Of a DNA stretch of 14,603 nt, positions 1 through 6,948 are shown one piece after another. Source of the DNA: JAAYAN01 sp964437215. GTDB lineage: Bacteria > Bacteroidota > Ignavibacteria > Ignavibacteriales > Melioribacteraceae. The notes under the pieces were generated by a model. The model searched no databases and was not told the DNA's origin. It saw only the letters and a program-made list of their open reading frames with translations. Each line of letters opens with the position of its first letter. The first letter of the stretch is position 1. The position numbers and the translations under genes are program-made. Where the stretch lies: assembly GCA_964437215.1 (NCBI GenBank), contig CAYTFZ010000070.1, positions 1-14,603 on the forward strand, written 5' to 3'.

Positions 1-9
1 TATAAATTT

Positions 10-1548
10 TCAATGGTTCCACAATTCTCTGTCCAAGCTTCTGTACTGAATTGCTTCGCTGATGTGCGCCGCTTCTATATTCTCAGAATTTTCCAAGTCT
101 GCAATAGTACGGCTTACTTTTAAAATCCTGTCGTAAGCGCGTGCGGAAAGTCCGAGTTTTGTCATTGCCATTTTTAATAGTTGCTCGCCTGCATCGTTCA
201 ATCTGCAAAAAGTCCTTACTTCGCGGGTACTCATATCGGCATTGCAGTAAATTTTCTTAAATCCCGAAAAACGTTTCAGCTGAATTTCGCGGGCTTTAAC
301 AACTCTTTCGCGGATATTTACAGAATGTTCGCCTTCTTCCCTGCTTGATAATTCTTTATATTTTACGGCTGGGACTTCAATGTGAATATCAATCCTGTCA
401 AGCAAAGGTCCCGATATTTTTGACATATACCTTTGAATCATTCCCGTATTGCAGGTGCATTCTTTTTCGGGATCAGTGTAATATCCGCAGGGACAGGGAT
501 TCATCGCGGAAGCCAGCATAAAATTCGCGGGAAATTCGAGCGACATTTTCGAGCGGCTGACAGTTACTTTATAATCTTCCAGCGGCTGGCGTAAAACTTC
601 CAAAACATTCTTTTTAAATTCAGGAAGTTCATCTAAAAACAAAACGCCATGATGCGCATACGAAACCTCTCCGGGACGCGGGAACGAGCCGCCTCCGATT
701 AATGCTGCATCCGAAACAGTGTGATGCGGACTGCGGAAAGGTCTTTCGGTAACTAATGCCTTTTCTTTTTGAAGAATTCCTGCTACCGAATGAATTTTTG
801 TTGTTTCCAGAGCTTCTTCAAAAGACATAGGCGGAAGAATTGATGGAATACGTTTTGCCAGCATCGATTTCCCGGAACCGGGAGGTCCTATCATTAAAAT
901 ATTGTGTCCTCCGGCTGCAGCAACTTCCAGCGCGCGTTTTACGTTTTCCTGCCCCTTTACATCTTTAAAATCGAGATTATAAGTATTTACCGCGCTGAAT
1001 ATTTCCTCGAGATTGCTTTTTACCGGCTCGGGTTTAAATTCTCCGTTTAAAAATCTTACCGCTTCCTGCAAAGTATCAATTCCGTAAACATCAATTCCTT
1101 CAACAATCGAGGCTTCTTTTACAGAAGATGAAGGCAGCAAAATTCGTTTAATATTTTTTGATTTTGCTTCAACGGCAATCGGTAAAGCTCCTTTTATATG
1201 CCGGATTGAACCGTCGAGAGAAAGTTCGCCGAGAATTATTGTATCTTCGAGCATATCAGGTTTAACAATATCGCTTGCAGCAAGTATGCCTATCGCTATG
1301 GGAAGGTCGAAAGAGCTGCCTTCTTTTTTTATATCCGCCGGAGCAAGATTTATTGTTATTTTTTTCACCGGGAATTCGTATCCGCTGTTTTTAATTGCTG
1401 CCGTAACCCTTTCGCGGCTCTCTTTAACCGCGTTATCAGGCAAACCTACAATTAAAAATCCGGGGATTTGTTTTTCGCAATGAGTTTCAGTTTCAACTAA
1501 ATAGGCATCTATACCTATTGTGGCGCTTGTAATTATTTTAGATAGCAT
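10..1548 (-). CDS. comM: ComM/YifB-family AAA+ ATPase (Mg-chelatase-like)
   Basis: The product has 512 residues and matches the YifB/ComM family over its full length. In order it shows an N-terminal ChlI-like (Lon-protease-fold) domain at about 1-170, starting MLSKIITSATIGIDAYLVE. An AAA+ Mg-chelatase domain follows, with Walker A GPPGSGKS at 221-228 and Walker B LFLDELPEF. A Cys-rich insert (NPCPCGYY, then CTCN) and the C-terminal helical domain complete it. In naturally competent bacteria ComM is a hexameric helicase that drives branch migration when incoming DNA recombines; that role is known from the family, not shown here. The open frame extends 19 codons upstream to 1605, but the hydrophobic extension is not family-like, so the ATG at 1548 is preferred. 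No clear ribosome binding site precedes it. The gene is complete (TGA at 10-12) and divergent from the acyltransferase at 1852. Confidence 0.93.
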   Translation of the reverse strand: MLSKIITSATIGIDAYLVETETHCEKQIPGFLIVGLPDNAVKESRERVTAAIKNSGYEFPVKKITINLAPADIKKEGSSFDLPIAIGILAASDIVKPDMLEDTIILGELSLDGSIRHIKGALPIAVEAKSKNIKRILLPSSSVKEASIVEGIDVYGIDTLQEAVRFLNGEFKPEPVKSNLEEIFSAVNTYNLDFKDVKGQENVKRALEVAAAGGHNILMIGPPGSGKSMLAKRIPSILPPMSFEEALETTKIHSVAGILQKEKALVTERPFRSPHHTVSDAALIGGGSFPRPGEVSYAHHGVLFLDELPEFKKNVLEVLRQPLEDYKVTVSRSKMSLEFPANFMLASAMNPCPCGYYTDPEKECTCNTGMIQRYMSKISGPLLDRIDIHIEVPAVKYKELSSREEGEHSVNIRERVVKAREIQLKRFSGFKKIYCNADMSTREVRTFCRLNDAGEQLLKMAMTKLGLSARAYDRILKVSRTIADLENSENIEAAHISEAIQYRSLDRELWNH

Positions 1549-1621
1549 AAATGGTTTAATTTGTTTACAGAAACATAATAAAATTACAAATCTTAAAGGA
1601 ATCAAACTAATTATATTTTTT

Positions 1622-1707
1622 TTATAAGAAAAATTTTGAGTCTAAAATATTTCTTATAAGTAATCGGCTGCTTCTTCTTATAAGTATATTATTCCTATTC
1701 TTATCTA
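1622..1707. repeat. Spaced TTATAAG / TTCTTATAAGTA repeats in divergent intergenic region
   Basis: The region between the comM start (1548) and the acyltransferase start (1852) is about 300 bp and very AT-rich. TTCTTATAAGTA occurs exactly at 1651-1662 and 1675-1686. A degraded copy, TTCTTATCTA, lies at 1698-1707, and the core TTATAAG also occurs at 1622-1628. The three TTCTTAT starts are 24 and 23 bp apart. The core CTTATAAG is self-complementary, as expected of a dimer-binding site. It could be a regulator-binding array for the divergent promoters or simple low-complexity repetition. I see no convincing promoter hexamers, small gene or RNA in the rest of the region. Confidence 0.4.
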
Positions 1708-1851
1708 AAATCCTCTCCAATGACTTTTAAAAATATTCAACTAAACATCTTTGCAGTAAAATCATACTATATTAGTGCAGCAAATAAAAAACGTGTTCAG
1801 TTTTATTTATACTTTAAGTATTTTTACAAATTAAAAAAAGGAAACATATTT

Positions 1852-2967
1852 TTGGCTCGAAGGAAACGGATAATATTCCTTGATATAATGAGGGCTTTTG
1901 CTGTAATGATGATGGTGCAGGGGCACACTACAGACGCCCTTCTCGATCAAAGCTACCGCACATTCAGTTCTGCCGGTTACACTGTATGGGAGTTTTTCCG
2001 CGGATTTACTGCCCCTATATTTATGTTTACTTCGGGAACAGTTTTTACCTATCTTTTAAAACTTAACAACCTTCCTTTCAAAGATAATCCGCGTGTATTA
2101 AAAGGATTAAAGAGATTTCTGCTTCTTGTGTTTATAGGATATTTACTTCGTTTTCCTACTTGGAATATTTTTGATTACAGTCAGGTAGAGGAAAAGCAAT
2201 GGCAGATTTTTTTTGTTGTTGATGCCTTGCACCTTATAGGATTCGGGCTTCTTTTTATTATATTGCTTAACTACCTAAGCGAAAAAATTAAACTTAACTA
2301 TTACATTACTGGAATTGCCGGAACATTATTTTTCTTTTTGATATATCCTTTAACTATTACAATTGATTGGCCTTCAATTTTTCCAACTCCAGTTGCAGCT
2401 TATTTTACAAAAAGGACAGGTTCTCTTTTCCCTTTTTTCCCCTGGATAGGATATATTCTTGCCGGATCGGTACTCGGAAAGTTCCTGGCAAAAAAGGAAG
2501 ATGACCATAAAAATGTAAAATTTGTTGTATGGCTTTCTGTTATAGGCATTGGATTTATTGCTTTTTCATATTTGGGCAAAGCAAATATTTCTTTAATAAA
2601 AAACTGGTTCCCATATTGGGGGGAGTACGCTTTTGTAGCATTTTTCCGTCTGGGAATGGTAATACTTTTTAACAGCGTTGCTGCTCTTGTTTCCCTTAGA
2701 ATTAACCGCCTGCCAAAATTAGTAGCGCAAGTCGGCACGCATACTCTTTTAATATATGCAGTCCACCTGATTATTTTATACGGTTCTGCCTGGAATAATG
2801 GCTTTAATAAATATCTATCAAAACAGCTTAACGTTTCACAGACTATTATAGCAGTAGTATTAATGCTTACAGCAATGATTCTTATGGTGATAGGAATAGA
2901 AAAATATAAAACTCACAGAAAAAAAATAAAAACAAATAAAATTGAAGCAGCCAATGAGAAAGTCTGA
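1852..2967 (+). CDS. Multi-pass membrane acyltransferase (HGSNAT/DUF1624 or acyltransferase-3 type)
   Basis: The protein has 371 residues and about ten hydrophobic segments. It opens with a short basic stretch and then FLDIMRAFAVMMMVQGH, the Asp-Arg-His signature of the first membrane helix shared by acyltransferase-3 and heparan-alpha-glucosaminide N-acetyltransferase-like (DUF1624) proteins. RGFTAPIFMFTSG follows, which fits the DUF1624 group better. Such proteins move acetyl or other acyl groups across the inner membrane onto sugars; the substrate here cannot be read. The frame is open back to an ATG at 1720, but family similarity begins at a TTG at 1852, preceded 9 nt away by AAGGAAA, so TTG is preferred. 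The end overlaps ruvB by 14 nt, which suggests shared transcription with the LPS genes and possibly a role in modifying lipid or glycan of the envelope (inference). The C-terminus is Lys-rich and cytoplasmic-looking. Confidence 0.75.
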   Translation: MARRKRIIFLDIMRAFAVMMMVQGHTTDALLDQSYRTFSSAGYTVWEFFRGFTAPIFMFTSGTVFTYLLKLNNLPFKDNPRVLKGLKRFLLLVFIGYLLRFPTWNIFDYSQVEEKQWQIFFVVDALHLIGFGLLFIILLNYLSEKIKLNYYITGIAGTLFFFLIYPLTITIDWPSIFPTPVAAYFTKRTGSLFPFFPWIGYILAGSVLGKFLAKKEDDHKNVKFVVWLSVIGIGFIAFSYLGKANISLIKNWFPYWGEYAFVAFFRLGMVILFNSVAALVSLRINRLPKLVAQVGTHTLLIYAVHLIILYGSAWNNGFNKYLSKQLNVSQTIIAVVLMLTAMILMVIGIEKYKTHRKKIKTNKIEAANEKV

Positions 2968-3979
2968 AAATACAGATCCGTTTATATCTCAGGATGACAA
3001 AGAATTTGAAAGATCGCTTCGCCCTCAGAAATTTGATGAGTTTACCGGTCAGAAAAAAATTACCGATAACCTTAAAGTTTTTATCGGCGCTGCACGAAAA
3101 CGGGGTGAGGCTTTAGACCATGTTCTTTTAACCGGACCGCCCGGATTAGGAAAAACAACTCTTGCCCACATTATTGCTTACGAAATGGGTGTGAAGATAA
3201 AAATAACTTCGGGACCGGTGCTCGAAAAGCCGGGCGATTTAGCAGGTCTGCTTACAAATCTCGAAGAAAAAGCCGTGCTTTTTATCGATGAAATTCACCG
3301 TTTAAGTCCTGTTGTTGAAGAATATCTTTATTCTGCAATGGAAGATTTTAAACTCGACATTATGATTGATTCCGGACCGAATGCCCGTTCGGTACAGATT
3401 AAGCTTCCGCAATATACTCTTGTGGGCGCTACTACAAGAGCAGGGCTTCTTACTTCTCCTCTTCGCGACAGATTCGGTATAAAATTCCGTTTCGATTATT
3501 ACGACAGCGATATCCTCAGCACAATTATTAAAAGGTCTTCTGCTCTGCTTAATACCAAAATAGAAGAAAATGCTGCCGTGGAAATAGCTAAAAGATCGCG
3601 AGGAACGCCGCGAATTGCCAACAGACTTTTACGCCGCACAAGGGATTTTGCAGATTTCGGCAATAAAAAATCAATTGATATTGAAGTTGCTAAAAAAGCG
3701 CTCAACGCATTGGAAGTTGATGAATTCGGTCTTGATGAAATGGATAAAGAAATAATTCTTGCGATAATCGAAAAATTTAAAGGCGGTCCTGTAGGATTAA
3801 GCACTCTTGCTGTGGCTGTTAACGAAGATCCCGGTACATTGGAAGAAGTTTACGAACCTTTCCTTATTCAGCAGGGATTTATTCAGCGTACTCCCCGCGG
3901 ACGCGAAGTAACCGATTTGGGATATGCAAGGTTTAACCGGAAACGCATAAGCAAAAACAATGAGGAAACTTTATTTTAA
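2954..3979 (+). CDS. ruvB: Holliday junction branch migration ATPase RuvB
   Basis: This is a full-length RuvB of 341 residues. RuvB is the hexameric AAA+ motor that, with RuvA, drives branch migration of Holliday junctions in recombination and repair. Visible elements are Walker A GPPGLGKTT at 61-69, Walker B LFIDEIHRL, the sensor-1 and arginine-finger region GATTRAGLLTSPLRDRFG, and sensor-2 RGTPRIANRLLRR. The C-terminal winged helix carries GGPVGLSTLAVAVNEDPGT. The ATG at 2954 gives the usual N-terminus (MRKSENTDPF); an in-frame TTG at 2942 would add four residues. The start overlaps the upstream acyltransferase by 14 nt, and kdsA begins one base after the ruvB stop. No ruvA or ruvC is present in the window. 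Confidence 0.97.
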   Translation: MRKSENTDPFISQDDKEFERSLRPQKFDEFTGQKKITDNLKVFIGAARKRGEALDHVLLTGPPGLGKTTLAHIIAYEMGVKIKITSGPVLEKPGDLAGLLTNLEEKAVLFIDEIHRLSPVVEEYLYSAMEDFKLDIMIDSGPNARSVQIKLPQYTLVGATTRAGLLTSPLRDRFGIKFRFDYYDSDILSTIIKRSSALLNTKIEENAAVEIAKRSRGTPRIANRLLRRTRDFADFGNKKSIDIEVAKKALNALEVDEFGLDEMDKEIILAIIEKFKGGPVGLSTLAVAVNEDPGTLEEVYEPFLIQQGFIQRTPRGREVTDLGYARFNRKRISKNNEETLF

Positions 3980-3980
3980 T

Positions 3981-4799
3981 ATGAAAACGATTAAACTAAA
4001 TAATATAGAAATAGGCGGAAATAAACCTTTTGTGCTCATTGCAGGTCCCTGCGTGGTTGAATCCGAAAAGGTTATTTTTAATACTGCCGCCGAAATAAAA
4101 AAAATAACCGATGAACTTAATATTCCGTTTATTTTCAAATCGAGTTATAAAAAGGCTAACCGCACAAATTTAAATTCTTTTTCGGGAATAGGAAATGATG
4201 AAGCGCTGAATATTCTGGCGCAGGTAAAAGAAAAATACTCTGTGCCTGTTTTAACAGATATTCACACCGAACAAGATGCCGGCATTGCTGCTTCTGTTGC
4301 TGATATTCTGCAAATACCCGCTTTCCTTTGCAGACAAACAGATTTGCTTGTTGCCGCCGGAAAAACAGGAAAAATTATAAATATCAAAAAGGGTCAGTTT
4401 CTTGCACCTGGAGATATGAAACACGCTGCCGAAAAGGTTGAATCCGCCGGAAATAGTAAAATAATGCTAACCGAGCGCGGAACCACATTCGGATATAACA
4501 ATCTTGTTGTTGATATGCGCTCGCTTGTTATTATGCGCAATCTGGGTTATCCGGTTGTTATGGATGCAACTCATTCTGTACAAATGCCGGGAACAGGAAA
4601 TGTAACCGGCGGACAGCCTGAATATATAAAGCCTTTAGCAAAAGCTGCTGCTGCAGTAGGAATTGATGCTCTTTTTCTTGAAGTTCATCCGGATCCGGCA
4701 AAAGCATTAAGCGATGCCGCAAGCCAATTGCCTTTAAACGATTTAAAAGCGTTATTAATTACAATTAAAAAAATTGATGAAGTAAATAAAAAAGAGTAA
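3981..4799 (+). CDS. kdsA: 3-deoxy-8-phosphooctulonate (Kdo-8-P) synthase
   Basis: KdsA condenses phosphoenolpyruvate with D-arabinose-5-phosphate to give Kdo-8-phosphate, the precursor of the LPS inner-core sugar, in the cytoplasm. The 272-residue product has the family's TIM-barrel motifs: LIAGPCVVES, KSSYKKANRTN, TDIHTEQD, QIPAFLCRQTDLL, KKGQF, TERGTTFGYNNLVVDMRS, MDATHSVQ and LEVHPDP. Cys24 in AGPC replaces the Asn of the metal-independent enzymes. With the His of MDATHSVQ, the Glu of LEVHPDP and the Asp of LSDAASQLP it makes the metal site of class II (metal-dependent) KdsA. The ATG at 3981 gives the usual N-terminus MKTIKLNNIEIGG; an ATG at 3960 inside the end of ruvB is also in frame but less likely. 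GAGGAAA lies 12 nt upstream. The TAA stop is itself part of the first repeat unit of the array that follows. Confidence 0.96.
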   Translation: MKTIKLNNIEIGGNKPFVLIAGPCVVESEKVIFNTAAEIKKITDELNIPFIFKSSYKKANRTNLNSFSGIGNDEALNILAQVKEKYSVPVLTDIHTEQDAGIAASVADILQIPAFLCRQTDLLVAAGKTGKIINIKKGQFLAPGDMKHAAEKVESAGNSKIMLTERGTTFGYNNLVVDMRSLVIMRNLGYPVVMDATHSVQMPGTGNVTGGQPEYIKPLAKAAAAVGIDALFLEVHPDPAKALSDAASQLPLNDLKALLITIKKIDEVNKKE

Positions 4800-4904
4800 G
4801 AGTAAGAGAAAAGAGTAAGAGAAAAGAGTAAGAAAAAGCATAAACAATCATTCCCTTTTCTTGCTTACTCTTACTCTATAATCTTATTCTTTAGACTTAC
4901 TCTC
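4793..4904. repeat. GAGTAAG direct-repeat array followed by inverted CTTACTC array
   Basis: GAGTAAG occurs at 4794, 4800, 4813 and 4826 (start-to-start 6, 13, 13). After a short spacer its complement CTTACTC occurs at 4864, 4870 and 4896, with a one-base variant CTTATTC at 4883 (again 6, 13, 13). AGAAAAGAGTAAG is repeated exactly at 4807-4819 and 4820-4832. The 14 nt at 4793-4806 are perfectly complementary to 4864-4877. The helix continues as 4807-4813 with 4855-4861 across a 2-nt bulge. The left arm is purine-rich, the right arm pyrimidine-rich. The array starts inside the kdsA stop codon and ends just before the kdsD ribosome binding site. It may act as a hairpin attenuator or be a dispersed repeat; its function is unknown. 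Confidence 0.85.
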
Positions 4905-4909
4905 TAGCC

Positions 4910-4914
4910 GGAGG
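4910..4914 (+). promoter_or_regulatory. Strong Shine-Dalgarno for kdsD (supports TTG start)
   Basis: GGAGG lies 8 nt before the TTG at 4923 and is the clearest ribosome binding site in the window. It fixes the unusual TTG start of kdsD. It follows directly on the right arm of the GAGTAAG/CTTACTC array, so folding of that array could affect access to it (inference). Confidence 0.8.
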
Positions 4915-4922
4915 AAAAAGTT

Positions 4923-5900
4923 TTGACTGAAAATAAAATTATTGAAACCGCAAAACACGTTATTGAAACTGAAATTAAAGCAGTTAAAAATCTTATTAAT
5001 AATATAAATAAAGATTTTGTTGCCACTGTTGAAGCAATTTATAATTCTACCGGAAGAGTTGTATTTACCGGGATGGGAAAATCGGGATTGATTGCCAGAA
5101 AGATTGTTGCCACTTTAAATTCCACGGGAACTCCTTCAATATTTCTGCATCCTACCGATGCACTGCACGGCGATTTGGGAATGGTGCGCAAAGAAGACAT
5201 TGTAATTCTTGTTTCGAAAAGCGGAAATACCGAAGAACTTGCAGACCTTGTTTCGATGTTAAAAAGAATGAATGTAATTATTATCGGAATGGTTGGAAAT
5301 CCTGACTCGAAAATAGGAAAAGCCAGCAGCTTTATTCTTAAGGTAAATGTTGAAGAAGAAGCTTGTCCTTTCGATTTAGCCCCAACAGCCTCTACAACCG
5401 CTGCGCTTGTTATGGGCGATGCTTTGGCAGTTGCCCTTTTGGAAAAACGCGGATTTACCGAAAAAGATTTCGCAATGCTTCATCCTGCCGGAAGTCTGGG
5501 AAAACGCCTTTCGTTGCGGATTGATGAAACTATGAAGAAAGGAGATGAAATTCCAAAAGTTTCACCCGACACTTCAATTAAAGATACAATTTTCGAAATC
5601 ACTTCAAAACGGCTCGGGATGACCTGTGTTGTTGATGAAAACGGAACGCTGAAAGGAATTATTACCGACGGCGATTTGCGAAGACTTTTGGAAAAAACGC
5701 TTGATATAAAAAATCTTACGGCAAAAGACTTAATGACGCCTAATCCTAAAACAACAAAAAAAGAATATCTTGCATCTTTTGCGCTTCAGCAGATGGAAAA
5801 TTTTAAAATTACCAGTATAATTGTAACCGATAATAAAAATATACCTGTAGGAATTGTGCATCTTCACGATCTTGTAAACATAGGACTTCAGGCAAGATGA
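4923..5900 (+). CDS. kdsD: D-arabinose-5-phosphate isomerase, KpsF/GutQ family (SIS + 2 CBS)
   Basis: The enzyme interconverts D-ribulose-5-phosphate and D-arabinose-5-phosphate, the first step towards Kdo. The 325-residue protein has the standard layout. The SIS sugar-isomerase domain lies at about 40-180, with TGMGKSGLIARKI, LHPTDALHGDLGMV, SKSGNTEEL and CPFDLAPTASTTA. The conserved LHPAGSLGKRL at 186-196 follows, then two CBS domains (about 200-262 and 265-325; the second starts DLMTPNPKT). The start is TTG with GGAGG 8 nt upstream. It follows kdsA, whose enzyme uses its product, after a 123-nt repeat-filled spacer. Its stop overlaps the lptC start in an ATGA junction, which points to translational coupling. 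The family includes paralogues such as GutQ and KpsF, but the neighbours favour the LPS role. Confidence 0.95.
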   Translation: MTENKIIETAKHVIETEIKAVKNLINNINKDFVATVEAIYNSTGRVVFTGMGKSGLIARKIVATLNSTGTPSIFLHPTDALHGDLGMVRKEDIVILVSKSGNTEELADLVSMLKRMNVIIIGMVGNPDSKIGKASSFILKVNVEEEACPFDLAPTASTTAALVMGDALAVALLEKRGFTEKDFAMLHPAGSLGKRLSLRIDETMKKGDEIPKVSPDTSIKDTIFEITSKRLGMTCVVDENGTLKGIITDGDLRRLLEKTLDIKNLTAKDLMTPNPKTTKKEYLASFALQQMENFKITSIIVTDNKNIPVGIVHLHDLVNIGLQAR

Positions 5901-6439
5901 AAAATCAAATTTCAATATTATTTATTTTTCTGTTTTTTTTATCCTGTTCGGATGAAAAAATAAAACCTCTTATTGCAACCGAAATGATTAATGGAAGAAT
6001 TGCAACTCAGGAAAGCTGGAATTCGAATATATATTTTACTGAAAACGGAAAATTAAATGCTGTTCTGTCTTCTAATCATTTGATGGCTTACGATGAGGAT
6101 AAGGAAACTCTTCTTGAAGGAGTTTTAATAGATTTTTACAATGACGAAGGAAATAAAAGTTCAAAGCTTACAAGTAAACGCGGAAAGGTTGATAACAGCA
6201 CAAATAATATGTATGCCATCGACAGCGTTGTTGCAGTAAACGACAGCGGAGTAACACTTAAAACCGATGAGCTGATGTGGAGAAATACGGACAGGAAAAT
6301 TGTAACAGACCGTTTTGTGACTATTACTTCGCCCGACGAAGAAATACAGGGTTACGGTTTTGAATCGGACCAGAATTTGAATAATTATATAATTTTTAAT
6401 ATAACTTACACTGGCAACAAACCTAAAAAAAATGAGTAA
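5897..6439 (+). CDS. lptC: LptC-like LPS export protein (lipoprotein)
   Basis: The 180-residue protein starts with a hydrophobic signal ending FFLSC, a relaxed lipobox with Cys17 as the likely lipidated residue. The rest is a periplasmic, beta-rich domain of the LptC/OstA type, with NGRIATQESWNSNIYFTENG near the start and then alternating short strands. LptC receives LPS from the LptB2FG pump and passes it to LptA. In E. coli it is held by an uncleaved membrane helix, so the lipoprotein form here differs from E. coli but fits a Bacteroidota-like organism. Sequence conservation in this family is weak; position between kdsD and an LptA-like gene supports the call. The ATG overlaps the kdsD stop (ATGA), and its own end overlaps lptA by 8 nt. 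Confidence 0.82.
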   Translation: MKNQISILFIFLFFLSCSDEKIKPLIATEMINGRIATQESWNSNIYFTENGKLNAVLSSNHLMAYDEDKETLLEGVLIDFYNDEGNKSSKLTSKRGKVDNSTNNMYAIDSVVAVNDSGVTLKTDELMWRNTDRKIVTDRFVTITSPDEEIQGYGFESDQNLNNYIIFNITYTGNKPKKNE

Positions 6440-6848
6440 ATTTTTTATTGTACTATTAGTTTTTTTTGCAAGCGTTGTAAATATTTTCCCTCAGGAAGAT
6501 AATACTGAGATATTTGTTGTAATAGGCGACAGTCTGTTTGGAAAAACAATTGACGGGCAAAGAATTCGCGAAGTGCACGGGAACGTTATTGGAACTCAGG
6601 GAAATGTAAACATAACCTGTGATAAAGCCATACAGTTTTTATCAACCAATTCTGCACAGCTTATCGGTAATGTTATTATCACTCAGGACAGTCTCCGTAT
6701 TTTTACAAAGCAGGGTTTTTACGATGCTAATACGAAAACAGCATATTCATACGACGGCGTTTTTTTGGAAGACGGTCATATGACGCTGAACGCCGATTCG
6801 GGCTTTTATTATATGAACGATAAAATTGCCGATTTTTACGGTAAAGTA
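6432..6848 (+). CDS. lptA: LptA/OstA-like periplasmic LPS transport protein, N-terminal part (cut by assembly gap)
   Basis: There are 139 codons before the run of N. A signal peptide (MSKFFIVLLVFFASVVNIFPQ, cleavage near residue 21) is followed by the OstA jelly-roll repeats: VIGDSLFGKTIDGQRIREV, GNVIGTQGNVNITCDKA, LIGNVIITQDSLRIFTKQG and YSYDGVFLEDGHMTLNADSG. LptA oligomers bridge the periplasm and carry LPS to the outer-membrane LptDE complex. This part ends exactly at a codon boundary against the gap. The frame resumes with an open frame of the same family at 6949, so these are two pieces of one gene, not a frameshift. It overlaps lptC by 8 nt, consistent with coupled translation. Confidence 0.85.
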
Positions 6849-6948
6849 NNNNNNNNNNNNNNNNNNNNNNNNNNNNNNNNNNNNNNNNNNNNNNNNNNNN
6901 NNNNNNNNNNNNNNNNNNNNNNNNNNNNNNNNNNNNNNNNNNNNNNNN
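6849..6948. other. Assembly gap (100 N) inside lptA
   Basis: There are exactly 100 N, the conventional placeholder for a scaffold gap of unknown size. The sequence to the left ends on, and to the right begins with, a complete codon of one OstA-like gene. The true missing length should therefore be a multiple of three if the gene is intact. Confidence 0.97.

Noticed and set aside
1549..1605. Upstream extension of ComM
   Set aside because: The family begins at MLSKI; the 19 extra residues are hydrophobic and unlike homologous N-termini.
1720..1851. N-terminal extension of the membrane acyltransferase from the ATG at 1720
   Set aside because: The 44 extra residues are Lys/Tyr/Phe-rich and AT-driven, and do not resemble the family. 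A TTG at 1852 has a better ribosome binding site and gives the expected first helix.
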